Assembly: GCA_037447655.1 (NCBI GenBank)
Contig: JBBHKE010002101.1
Location: 1 to 64,000 of the forward strand
Direction of reading: 5' to 3'
Length of the DNA: 64,000 nucleotides
DNA from: Zygnema cylindricum
Lineage: Eukaryota > Streptophyta > Zygnematophyceae > Zygnematales > Zygnemataceae
Shown piece by piece: positions 22,729 through 33,295 of this stretch. The position numbers and the translations under genes were made by a program. Numbering within the stretch: the stretch's first letter is position 1; every line of letters begins with the position of its first letter. The notes below the pieces were generated by a model that was not told where the DNA came from, searched no databases, and saw only the letters and a program-made list of their open reading frames with translations.

Positions 22729-23445
22729 CAGGAACATAAAGTACGATGCCATTGAATGGGTCTTTTATATATTTATGTATTTGATACGCGTGGGGCTTTT
22801 AAGTCTGGTGTCCTTTTTCAGAAATAGTTGTCACTAAACTTTTAGAAGCTAGTGTATATGGGAAATGACTTTATGTGTGGAATCTTGGGAAAATTTCCTC
22901 TCTCACCTCTCTCTCTCTCTCTCTCTCCCACTCTCTCTCTCTCTCCCTCTCTCTCTCTCTATCTCTCTCTATTGTCTCTCTTCCTCTCGACTCCTCCCTC
23001 CCTGAATATATATTTCCCATTGATATTCGGCCTCGGTTTCGATCCCTCTCTTCCCCTTTTGGCTCTATCTAAGTTGCGCCCACGCTCCACTAACTTCTGT
23101 GGCCATTGTTAGAACCACTCTCTCTGCAACGAAATAGCCAGATCCTAACCGCGTTTTCCCACACCTTCCCTGGAGTTTCGCTTTCCATCGCTTCTTCAAT
23201 AGAGCCTTGCCTCTCCCTCCCTTCTGCTGATATTCTCCAGCTTTGTCCTTCGCAGAGTTAATTCTCCCACTTTCTCCTCAGCACTCTGCAGACGCTCCGC
23301 CGACATTCAAATTTTCGATCGCCCTATTGGCGGTCGCCGCGATCTGCTAAAGGTTGACCGCCGTCCGATTCTCTCTCGGTCATCCTCCTTTCGGCCACAA
23401 TCTTCGCCGTCCCTTCGTCACGTCTCTCTTTCTCTCTGACCAAAT
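22729..23445. repeat. Large direct repeat, copy 1
   Basis: About 720 bp repeated at 24,317-25,046 with only a handful of substitutions and an indel near the right end. It includes a long CT microsatellite (22,903-22,973) identical in both copies. It does not start TG or end CA, so it is not an LTR pair by its ends. No coding motif is seen; it might derive from a promoter or 5' UTR. Confidence 0.9.
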
Positions 23446-24316
23446 GTAGTTGCGCGCCAAAAGTTTGGTTTACTGTATTGGTCAACTTTGAAAAGAGGAA
23501 ACTTCGAAACACGGAAACTCATTAGCTGCCGGTCACGCGGTGAAAAACAAATTCGTGTAACCAATTAGTTGCCGACCGGCAGCTCCATTGTTCTTTAATG
23601 ACTGTTGCTCTTTAAGCGTCAAGCTTCATGGAAATATTTTCAAAATAAATACATTTTCAAATATTTGTTCAATCTCAGCTTTGTATTCCTTCTATGATGA
23701 TAAGCGTTATAGCTGTCATTGTCTACTGCGTTTTTCTCGACGTGTTCACCGCTGATTGGTTCTGCCGTAACCGGCCGTTACCAGCTGCTAATTTTGTAAA
23801 TTAGGAACTTTTCTATGCTACCAAACGCAAAACTCAGAACTACAGTATAATTAATTAATTAAACGAACGAACATGGGAACATCGAACGAAACTGATCTCT
23901 TAACTTTATTACGAATCACAAAATAAAAGTACAATGCTTAAAAATTTTACACGGCTAACTATTACGCATAGATACAGGTGAATACCACAGAGTGACAGAG
24001 GAAATGGTACTGTGCCACGCGATCCACATACAATTCTCTCGTAAATCCCAATTTGTAATCAAGATGCACTAACTAAATGCGCCTGAAGTGTACAGAACTC
24101 TACTAAGTGCGTGCAAATCATAATAAAAGGTGCAACTAAAACTAAATGTCCCTACTGACGATAATCTAATCAAATCTAAGTCAATCATGGGCATTGCAAT
24201 AGGCCAATAGCGGTAAAGACGAGCTGAATAATAGTTGTGCTCAAAAGTACGAAAATTAATAGATACGTCATGCGCTAGTTCAATGGGCCAAAAATGCTAG
24301 ATTAATTTCCTCGAAA
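23446..24316. other. Spacer between the direct repeats, no gene seen
   Basis: 871 bp without recognisable coding sequence or terminal repeats. Confidence 0.5.
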
Positions 24317-25046
24317 AACAGGAACATAAAGTACGATGCCATTGAATGGGTCTTTTATATATTTATGTATTTGATACGCGTGGGGCTTTTAAGTCTGGTA
24401 TCCTTTTTCAGAAATAGTTGTCACTAAACTTTTAGAAGCTAGTGTATATGGGAAATGACTTTATGTGTGGAATCTTGGGAAAATTTCCTCTCTCACCTCT
24501 CTCTCTCTCTCTCTCTCCCACTCTCTCTCTCTCTCCCTCTCTCTCTCTCTATCTCTCTCTATTGTCTCTCTTCCTCTCGACTCCTCCCTCCCTGAATATA
24601 TATTTCCCATTGATATTCGGCCTCGGTTTCGATCCCTCTCTTCCCCTTTTGGCTCTATCTAAGTTGCGCCCACGCTCCACTAACTTCTGTGGCCATTGTT
24701 AGAACCACTCTCTCTGCAACGAAATAGCCAGATCCTAACCGCGTTTTCCCACACCTTCCCTGGAGTTTCGCTTTCCATCGCTTCTTTAATAGAGCCTTGC
24801 CTCTCCCTCCCTTCTGCTGATATTCTCCAGCTTTGTCCTTCGCAGAGTTAATTCTCCCACTTTCTCCCCAGCACTCTGCAGACGCTCCGCCGACATTCAA
24901 ATTTTCGATCGCCCTATTGGCGGTCGCCGCGATCTGCTAAAGGTTGAACGCCGTCCGATTCTCTCTCAGTCATCCTCTTTTCGGCCACAATCTTCGCCGT
25001 CCCTTCGTCACGTGTCTCTCTCTTTCTCTGTGACCAAATGCAGTTT
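24317..25046. repeat. Large direct repeat, copy 2
   Basis: Copy of 22,729-23,445. The CT tract is at 24,493-24,563. The copy ends at the Copia LTR that starts at 25,047. Confidence 0.9.
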
Positions 25047-25501
25047 GACGGTTGGTATTGGAGGTGGATTGGCGGAAGCCATGAAATTGTACACAAGAGA
25101 AAGATCAAAGCATTGGAGAGAGGAATTGATTTGTATTTGGGATGATTTCATTAAGTGAGAAGAGTCACTTATATACAAAATATACAATGCTAATTACTGT
25201 GGAGTCTAAGCGCTCTACGGTGCGCTGTAACAAAGTAATCTTAGTCTAGATTCTAACAAATGTATGTAAGACAAAAGACTGGACCGTCGGCTAAAAGACT
25301 AGACCGACGGTCAAAGGACTTCTACGTAAAGGACTAGACCGACGTATGTAACGAAAAAGTACAATTGACTGGACCGACGTATGGAAGTACGGACAGGACC
25401 AAAAAGTGAGACGTGCGGACAAGTCGGTCAACAAGACTTGACCGACGTAAGAAAACGTACGAACAAGACAAAAAATATCCTACGCTAAATGTCCTGTAAC
25501 A
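25047..25501 (-). repeat. 3' LTR of the Copia element
   Basis: 455 bp starting TGACGG and ending GTAACA on the plus strand, as required for TG...CA ends; on the minus strand it is preceded by the purine tract CTTGAGGGGGGG. The boundary at 25,047 is the point where the large direct repeat stops. An alternative is that the end of this block (ATGGCTTCCGCCAATCCACC) is the start of a gag frame rather than LTR; without a 5' LTR this cannot be settled. Confidence 0.7.
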
Positions 25502-25554
25502 CCCCCCCTCAAGCGAAAACTAGGAAGTAGATTGAGATGAAAATGAAAGGAAAT

Positions 25555-25959
25555 TTAGCCAGGAGGAGAAGGAAGACGAAGGCCAGAGGAGAGGCGATGG
25601 TGCTCAAAGTGAGGGCGATGAAGAGCCTTGGTGAGATAATCGGCCACTTGGTCGGCGGATTTGACATAAAGAAACTGGAGAGTGCCATCTTCGACCTGCT
25701 CACGAGAGTAATGATACTGAATGTCGATGTGCTTTGTCCGCTTGTGGTGAACAGGATTGCGGATCAAAGAAATAGCTCCCTGGGAATCCGAAAAGATAGG
25801 AGTAGGGGCTGAAGGGGGAAACCCAGGATTGGAAAGGAGAGTCCGAAGCCAGACAACTTCCTTGGCGGCGTGACACGCGGCCATATATTCCGCCTCAGTG
25901 CTGGAGCATGCCGTGGTAGGTTGCTTTCTGCATGACCAAGAGATAAGACCATTGCCCAA
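25555..25959 (-). pseudogene. Copia RNase H
   Basis: Typical Copia RNase H C-terminus: SSTEAEYMAACHAAKEVVWL (catalytic Glu in EAEY), SDSQGAISLIRNPVHHKRTKHID (catalytic Asp) and VKSADQVADYLTKAL. It degrades RNA in RNA-DNA hybrids during reverse transcription. It is separated from the reverse transcriptase by a broken stretch. Confidence 0.9.
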
Positions 25960-26458
25960 AAAGAAGCACGAGTCAGTGGTGGAACGGCGGTAAAGCTCAT
26001 CTTGTGCCCAATCTGAATCAACAAAACCCGTAAGAGCACTGAAGCCAGAGGAAGAATATGTGAGACAAAGAGTTTTAGTGCCTTATAGATAACGAAAGAC
26101 ACGTTTGGCTGCGGCAAGATGATCAGGAGAAGGGCGTTGAAGGAATTGACTAAGTTTAGTGACAGCTGTGGCAATGTCAGGGCGGGTGGCCTGCATGGCG
26201 TACATAAGGGCCTCTACCATCGAGCGGAAGTGGCATGGAGGGAGGGGGAGAGAAGAGAGTCAGTGGAAGGGAGGAGAGGGGCATTGGCATCTAAAGGAGT
26301 GGAAAGGGAGGAGCACTCTGCCATGCCAAAGCGTTCCAAAAGATCAAAGATAAAGGTCTCCTGAGAGAGAGAGAGAGGGTGCGAGTCGAGCGATTACGAG
26401 AAACTTGTATGCCCAAATAATAAGTGAGCTCACCTAGATCGGCCATGTCAAAATGGGT
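25960..26458 (-). pseudogene. Broken connection between Copia reverse transcriptase and RNase H
   Basis: Copia-like pieces in different frames, with stops. The reverse transcriptase frame ends with a stop at 26,459, shortly after the active site. Confidence 0.55.
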
Positions 26459-27142
26459 CTAAAGGAGAGATTTGACATTGGATTTTTCAGAGAGGGAAGG
26501 ACCAACAAGAAGGGGATCGTCAACAAAGATGGCAACAATGATCAATGAGGTGCCAGAGCCACGAGAGTAAATGCTAAAATCGGCATCAATTCGGGTAAAT
26601 CCCTCTTTCCGCATAATGGAATCTATGGTATGGTTCCAAACACGGGGGGATTGCTTTAAACCATAGATTGTTTTAATGAGATGGCAAACCAGATGTTCAG
26701 ATCCAGGGGAAATATATCCTTCAGGCTGATGCATATAAATGTCCTTGGACAAGATCCCATTTAATAAGGCATTGTTAACATCTATCTGATGAACATGGAA
26801 ATCATGTTCAGCAGCTAAAGCAAGTAAAGTGCGGATAGATGTAAACCGGGCAACAGAAGCAAAGATTTCAGTGAAATCTATACCTTCGATTTGGGAAAAG
26901 CCCTTCGCCACCAAGCGAGCTTTGTATTCGTCCACAGATCCATCCGCTTTTTGTTTTACACAGAAGACCCATTTCGAACCGATTGCCTTTCTTTCAGGGG
27001 GAATAGGAACAAGATTCCATGTTTTGTTGGAAAGTAAGGCATTGAATTCTGCATCAGGGGCAGTTTTCCAAAGGGAGGCATCAGGTCGTTTTAGGGCAGC
27101 CTTGAGAGAGGGGGGCTGAAATAAGAGAGGCAGAGGCCCCAT
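26459..27142 (-). pseudogene. Copia reverse transcriptase
   Basis: Motifs in order: LLSNKTWNLVPIP, GSKWVFCVKQKADGSVDEYK, ARLVAKGFSQIEGIDF, HQIDVNNALLNG, IYGLKQSPRVWN and the active site FVDDPLLVG (FVDD). In Copia elements Val-Asp-Asp is usual. In HQIDVNNALLNG the second Asn replaces the usual Lys/Ala context (DVxxAFLNG), and Asp is kept. The frame differs from the upstream integrase frame; the change lies around 27,090-27,140. Confidence 0.9.
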
Positions 27143-28862
27143 CCGAGTAAGCGTAAGCTAGAGAGGCGTGGCCTATGGAAGTAATAAGACGAGAGGGGGG
27201 AACTCTAGAGCCTCCGGGGTTTCGGCGAGGTAAAGGAGAGGGGTAAGGAAGAGGGGAAGGCTCACGATCGGGAAGTGAAGGCTTTAGAGGAGCAAAAGAC
27301 CCAAGAAGAGGTGAGTGGGAAAAAATTGTGGGAGAAAGATTGTCAAAAAGAGGATCATCTTGGAAAAGAGGGGGAGAGGATGAATTATCTTCAGAATTTG
27401 TGACAGGATGAAGAGGAAGGGCAGCTGAGTGGCTGGCAGGAGTGATGGGAGCAGCCGGGAAAACAAGGGGGGTAGGAGAAGATGGAGGAGGAGGGAGACT
27501 TGAAGATGATGAGGGGGAAAAAATGGGAGGATTAAGAGGAGAGGGGTGGGAAGGTGTAAGGTAGGTGAATTCAGATGGTTGACGAGATTGAAGGGGAAGG
27601 TTTGGGGGAAGAGGGTCATAGAGGGTGAGGGAAGGAAAGTCGGATAATGGGGGAAGAGGGGAAGGGAAGGGCATACGAGACAAGGTTTGGAGAAGTGGCG
27701 TTTCGTTGAAAATTACTTCTCTGGTGGTGATGACGCGATGCTGAGAAGGACTCCAGATGCGGTACGCTTTGGAATTTGGAGCGTACCCAACGAAAATGCC
27801 ACGAAATGCGCGAGCGCCCAATTTGCCGTCCGATTGGAGGAGGTCTTTGTACCACGCTTCACAACCAAAGATTTTAAGGTGGCGTATATCTGGTTTGACA
27901 GAGGACCATGCTTCCATTGGAGTAGATTTTGGTAAAGCGTTAGTGGGACAAAGATTGCGTAAGTAATTTGCGCAAACGACAGCCTCTGCCCAAAATTCAT
28001 AAGGCAAATTTGCAAAGTACAGCATAGAGCGTGACATGTCATGTAATGTTCGATTGTACCTTTCTGCAATGCCGTTTTGTTGTGGCGTCCGAGGCGCCGT
28101 TAAATGACGTGAGATTCCATGTTGCATGAGAAATTCAGAAAATTGGTTGGACAAAAATTCGCCTCCGTTGTCACTGCGCAAGACCTTGATTCGTTTGTTG
28201 TGAAAATTTTCTGCCAACGCCTTAAATTCCTGAAATCGGGCAAAAGCGTCAGATTTATGACAGATTGGATACACATGTGAAAAACGAGTGGCGTGGTCAA
28301 TGAAAGTGACAAAATAAAGGGATCCACTGTAGCTACGCGTGCGCATGGGTCCACACACGTCCGTATCTACAAGTGCAATTGGTTCAGTGATGACCGTAGT
28401 GCTAGTGGGAAATGAGTGACGCGGCATTTTTCCTTGCACGCAACCGTGACAAAAATCCAAAGATTTGTTAGAGAATGAATTTAGTCTAGTTACAAGATTT
28501 GGCAAAGTACTCAAACTTTCGCTATTTAAATGCCCATATCTTAAATGCCAAAGTGGAAAACTTTCGACACTGGCACTTAAATCAAATATCTTTGGTGTAC
28601 TATAGGATTGTAGGACGTACATAAAATCTCTTGCTACTCCAAAACCTACAGTACTATTGTCTTTTCTATCGAAAAACATTACTCTATCATTATTAAATTC
28701 AACTTTTAAGGCGTCAAAAGTGGCGACTTTGACAGAAAATAAATTCCTAGCTAGACCAAGAACAAAGAGTACGTTCCCAATGTGAATAGACACATTAAGG
28801 ACGTTGACGTTGCCAGAATGAGTAGCCAACAGAATGCGGTCGTCGCCTAAACAAATCTGCAT
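27081..28862 (-). pseudogene. Copia integrase with proline-rich linker
   Basis: 593-residue open stretch. The N-terminal part ends in the HHCC zinc site WHLRYGHLN...CHGCVQGK. The catalytic core shows VDTDVCGPM (Asp), LRSDNGGEFLS (Asp) and QQNGIAERYNRTL (Glu). KIFGCEAWYKD and FRGIFVGYAPNSKAYRIW follow, as in the Copia integrase C-terminus, then a long Ser/Pro/Leu-rich linker before the reverse transcriptase. This is the best preserved part of the element. Confidence 0.92.
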
Positions 28863-28940
28863 AGGAGATGATAGAGGAGAAAGGTGAGTGAACCAATCAA
28901 ATCGTGGTGAAAGGTGGTGACTAGCACCACTATCTATTAG
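28863..28940 (-). pseudogene. Copia protease motif
   Basis: Just upstream of the integrase frame the minus strand encodes LIDSGASHHLS, the Copia protease active site, preceded by a TAG where the family has Trp. Confidence 0.75.
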
Positions 28941-29567
28941 CTAATCGATATGGGTTTGAGATAGAAAAGCATACCCTTGTGGAAATTGAGTATCCGGAGT
29001 GACAAAATTTGGGATATGATGGGCAACATTTCCATATCCAAATTCTGGTGAGGGAGGGAGGACAAAAGGGGAAGCTACTGGAGTGGGATAATTAGAGGGA
29101 AAATGTGGGGAGAAAGCGGTCGACCAAAGGAGGTTAACGGGGTTTGAAGAGGCATAGTGCGCTGCAGCGTTAGAAGATTGTGGAAGGGATGGAGAAGGGG
29201 AATAATGGTGAGGATAAGGAAAATTTGAAGGGAAAAAAATGTGTGGAGGGAGTGGGGGGGTGGGAAGAACTGGTGGGTTGACATGGGCAGCGTTGGCATT
29301 CCCCCCAATTTTAGGGGGATTGGAAGCCTCGGCTGCTTTCCGCCTCGCCAATTTTCGACAGTTTTCAACGAAATGTCCTTTTGCTTCGCAGTAGGAGCAA
29401 AATAAACGCTGCACCCCCCCAGAGTTAGTCTTCTGATTTTCGGCAATAAATGCATTTGCATTAGAGGGATTTGGAGCAGAAAAAAAGAGAAGTTTTGTCT
29501 CTTCATACAAAAGTTTGCTACAAAGTGAGTGAAAGGGAATGGATTCGTCTAGATTGTCAAACGAGGT
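28941..29567 (-). pseudogene. Copia gag C-terminal part with zinc knuckle
   Basis: CSYCEAKGHFVENC is a CCHC zinc knuckle, followed by a Pro/Ser/His-rich stretch. The gag N-terminus is missing because the element is truncated at about 29,567. Confidence 0.85.
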
Positions 29568-30093
29568 ATAAACAAATAGGAACACGTATTCGCACGTGTA
29601 ATTTTTTGTTCAAAAAATTCAAATGATTTCAATCGACGTGGAAGTGTACACGATTCGCTATGTTTTGTCCGTTTTTGTTTTATACGACAAAGAGAAGTAC
29701 ACAGTTTGATTTGTTTTGTCCGTTTCCATCCGGTACGGGATTTTTTTTTGCAGTGGTCTCAAGGTTCCGATGCCATTTCACGTCGAGCCGACAATAGACG
29801 CAAAGTCAAAACGCATCTTCTTCAACCGTGAAACGACACAGGCTGGAGGGCGGTAGGTCCACAATGTCACGAAAAGTCACGCGACGTCACAAGCAATTAC
29901 GAAAAATAACGTGCGTCATCACAGATTGTAGACGTTGACAGCCGTCACTGGCATTGTCGACGTATACAATCGTCACGCCTTTAAGTGACAATTTCGTTTG
30001 GTACACATAGGGACACCCGAAATCCGGGTCCGCCGGATCTGCGCTAAAAAACAAAAAAAAATCTCTAAGTTTGAAGTACATAGAGACGCACCC
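29568..30093 (-). mobile_element. Family G PIF/Harbinger-type element, truncated
   Basis: It is the reverse complement of the left two thirds of the complete copy at 33,393-34,150, ending GGAGACGCACCC-like (TAGAGACGCACCC) at 30,093, followed by TAA. The other end is cut by the Copia gag sequence. Confidence 0.75.
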
Positions 30094-30173
30094 TAACAAA
30101 ATTCTGCCCTTACGGACGTTCGGACGTGGGTGCGATGTTTTTTCCAGACTATGATAATTTACATTTCCCGCTA

Positions 30174-30691
30174 CACCGTGAATCGCTATTAGCGGAATGA
30201 AATAGATAGCGTAATGAAACAATTAGCGTTATTTACGCTAATAGGGAATGTCGTCTTTTTTGGAAATAATTTTTATTCTAATTTTTCGTACACTCTAATT
30301 TGCAAACTGCTTTGTAAAAAAATTCGGTTCAGAATATATCCACACTACAATATGTGCATGTACGAAATTGTTCAAATCGCACGCCGTCGCATTTTTTTTT
30401 CATCTGCGAATGCCCGAAAATATTTACGCAATTACATGTTAGCGCGATTACAGAACAGCGTGAATATCTTTTCTGTACTTTTCTACTTAAAAAAGTACAA
30501 AAAGTACATCTCTGACAGACCGTACATCACACTATTTACGATGGCACTATATTAGAGTCATGAATCCTATTTTAATGAACACCTCAAATAACGTGTAGGA
30601 ACATTTAGAATGTCTAATTCTATTTGAGAATTTGCCCAAAAAAACAGGGTACCTCAATTAGCGACCAACACGCTAATAGCGATTCACGGTG
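30174..30691. mobile_element. MITE family D, long form
   Basis: 518 bp with ends CACCGTGAATCGCTATTAG and CTAATAGCGATTCACGGTG and TA on both sides (30,172-30,173; 30,692-30,693). Confidence 0.85.
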
Positions 30692-31830
30692 TACCAGTTG
30701 ATGAAGGAATTTCCGGTGCACACATTGAGTGTCAAATTTATTAAAATAATACTAATTTTCTAGCGCTCATTTAACGGAAGACTTACAAACTGCGCTATAA
30801 GTAATTTTGTTTTTGTTTTAATTGTACGGAATTGTACGGATGAAATTCATTAACAATTTTTTACGATTTGTTCAAAAGGTTCAATGCGTTCGTTACGTAT
30901 AATTCGTTGCGATTGAAACGTTCGCACTAATCGCATGAACAACTATGGTTCGTTCCATTTCGTTTGACTTGTCGTAAATAACAATCTGACGAGAAACAAA
31001 ATTCTATTGGCCGAATGATTTGTCTGGAAGGAAATGTGCTCATTATTTTGTTAAATTAACGCTTTGAGCAATCACGTGTCCTAAGGTGGAAAGGCCACAG
31101 AGTTCAACAAGATCGAAGATCGAAAAAACCCTAAAGTAAAAGACTGCAATTTCATTGGACAAATTTTAGGCCGAAATAAATAATGATCCTAAGGGTGAAC
31201 CTCCATCTGGCGATAAGTGAGGTTGTATACTGTAAAAATTGCATTTTTTTACAAGTCCGTACATTTTTATTTTTATTTTTTGAAAACAAGTTTACACGAG
31301 ATTCGTTAAAATTCTCAAAACTTTTGAACGACATCGTTGATCGTCCGATTCGGTGTTTCCGAAGCAACCGCTCATTTTTATCGAAGTGCCTGGATGGCGT
31401 CCTCCGCTACTTTCAAGGAGCAGACTCGCCCACACACAGGACGTGTGAAATTTGTACACGTGGACATAGAATATATGATGTACGACGGACGAGGCATGAC
31501 AGCTTAACAGTTGGCAAAGGCATGTTGCCTTCGGACAGGCGGGGTTCAAATCCACCGCCGCGATGTACGGCCGGCTGACTCCACGACACGTCACAGCGCC
31601 ATGTGTGTACGTCATGGTGATGGAAATCCGACAGAAAATCTTTGACGGAGGACATTCCGTACAAATATAATGGCAAAACCCCCTTTTTAGTAGTCTTCCC
31701 GTTGCAGATTTTGTCTTATATGTGAGTATCTGCCTGTCAGAGATGGTTGACGGTGGTCCTCCGTGTGTCGAATGCCACAGTACAGCATTGCACCATACTG
31801 TACTTTAAACAGTGTACTTTAAACAGTACA
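30692..31830. other. No protein gene seen
   Basis: About 1.1 kb. Apart from the tRNA-like element below nothing is recognised. Confidence 0.5.
31490..31560 (+). repeat. tRNA-like or SINE head (A and B box)
   Basis: AGCTTAACAGTTGG at 31,501-31,514 resembles an RNA polymerase III A box and GGTTCAAATCC at 31,543-31,553 is a canonical B box; spacing of about 28 bp between them is in the tRNA range. No acceptor-stem pairing was found, so a tRNA-derived SINE or relic is more likely than a working tRNA gene. Confidence 0.35.
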
Positions 31831-32318
31831 GTACACCGTCAACCACAATTAGCGTTGATAACGCTCATTCGGCGCCCCCAAATTTTGACTCAATAAGAAT
31901 AATAATTTTGACCCCAAATTTAAACGCTAATAGTGATAAGTACTTTCGTCATGAGTACTTGTCTACTACACCGTTAATCGTTATTAGCCTTATGTACGCT
32001 ATATCGACAACCCAAAATTACGTGAAACATTACGTTTACGTAACATAGGCAGTTTTTAGCACATAGACGGCGCATATAGACGATATCCATAGTTTTGATC
32101 TTTAGTTGGGCGTAGTTTGAGGCTTTAGCGGCTAGGTTAGTTTGTAGTGTTTCATTAGTATGGTTTTGTTGTACTTGTTTTCTTTCTTTCCTTTTAGGAT
32201 TTTCATGCATTTTTGTTGTGTTTTTAGTCCTTGGATTTTGGTCTTTAACCTTTTTTGGTCATCGATACTTTTTAGTGACAATCATGTTTTGTACTTTGAT
32301 GGTATTACCATCACGTTA
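31831..32318. repeat. MITE family D fragments
   Basis: Two left-type ends, CACCGTCAACCACAATTAG (31,834) and CACCGTTAATCGTTATTAG (31,970), with internal blocks like CCCCAAATTTTGACTC seen in other copies. Matching right ends are not clear, so these are broken or nested copies. Confidence 0.45.
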
Positions 32319-33030
32319 GGGTGAAGTTCCATCAAGGGAAAAGTGGCGTTTCTAACAGAAGTCCGCGACTCTCCAAACCAGATCGTACCGCCTATTTTGT
32401 TTTTATACGAAAACCAACATTACAGAGAATCTTGCTGATACTCTCCGAAAGTCTTGGAGGTGGGATGAGTTCGCTTCAATTTTCTCTGTTAGACTCAACC
32501 CACCTCGACGAGGTGGGTTGGCATACACAGGAAAAAAAAATTGTGACACGGTGGACAATTGAGCTACGTGTCATGATGGAAAACCAACAAAAAATCTTAA
32601 GATTTGCACATGACACGTGGTTTCCAAAATACAAACGAAAATAAAAACGAAATTTCGTAACATTCCCTCGTCACGCTATTTTCGGTAACTTTTGTTCGTC
32701 ACACTATTTCTATCAAAGGACTTTCGTTATGTTCGAGAACTGAAACCCTAAAAAATGAGCTGGCGTACAGAATGGCGTCTGCAAAATGTATAAAAGTTTT
32801 GTCGTGTGATTACTTCGTACGCAGGTACATGGTACGCAAGTCAAGATTTGAAGTTAAGTTGGTCGGTGCTAAAAATCTGAATGATATTCAATATCGGATC
32901 GTAGCTTGCGTGGCGCTGGTCAATTTAGAACACGTGGCTTACAAACTCTACGTGATGGAACTTCGACTCAATCGACCCGGTATGTAGAGTTTGTCGTACA
33001 ATTACAGGGACGTATGATGGAACTTCACGC
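32319..33030 (+). mobile_element. PIF/Harbinger-type element, 712 bp (family H2)
   Basis: Ends GGGTGAAGTTCCATCA and TGATGGAACTTCACGC, flanked by TTA on both sides (32,316-32,318; 33,031-33,033). It is related to 45,104-45,840. A 25-nt hairpin with 12-bp perfect arms (CAACCCACCTCG) is at 32,496-32,520. Confidence 0.88.
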
Positions 33031-33295
33031 TTATTGGAAATAAAATCTTTTTACCGATCGCTCCCGCGACAGTGTGACGCCAGAAGAAACTCGTGGCGTT
33101 AGAATTTTCCAAATGTCGTGAAAATTCGAGGATATATACGGTAAATCGTCATTACATGTGTCACGCGTGATTGACGTCGCCAAAGGTGCAGAAGGTGCCA
33201 CGTGAGGCGGTTCCGCTGCCTGGATAGGAGTCACATCCAAGCAGTGGTGGGTGAAAATTTTCTAGGAAGTTCAACCATGTGTAAATCACACCTTA

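Larger units (their letters stand above)
25047..29567 (-). mobile_element. Ty1/Copia LTR retrotransposon, 5'-truncated and inactivated
   Basis: Copia order on the minus strand: gag zinc knuckle, protease, integrase, reverse transcriptase, RNase H, then the 3' LTR. Integrase before reverse transcriptase is diagnostic of Ty1/Copia. The 5' LTR and the start of gag are missing: sequence of another element (family G) begins at about 29,568. There are stops and frame changes in several places, so the element is dead. Confidence 0.9.

Noticed and set aside
22852-23112. Two identical 86-codon open frames in the direct repeats (second at 24,442)
   Set aside because: They are mostly Ser-Leu-Pro translated from the CT microsatellite; no motif, and the identity is explained by the duplication.
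22729-25046. Direct repeats as LTRs of a small retroelement
   Set aside because: No TG...CA ends, no primer binding site or polypurine tract, and no target duplication visible.
32772-32987. Open frame in the H2 element also found in the second copy (45,147-45,335, minus), looking like a conserved small protein
   Set aside because: The differences between the two copies are mostly amino-acid changing, with almost no silent changes, and the H3 copy does not keep the frame. It is shared DNA, not a protein under selection.
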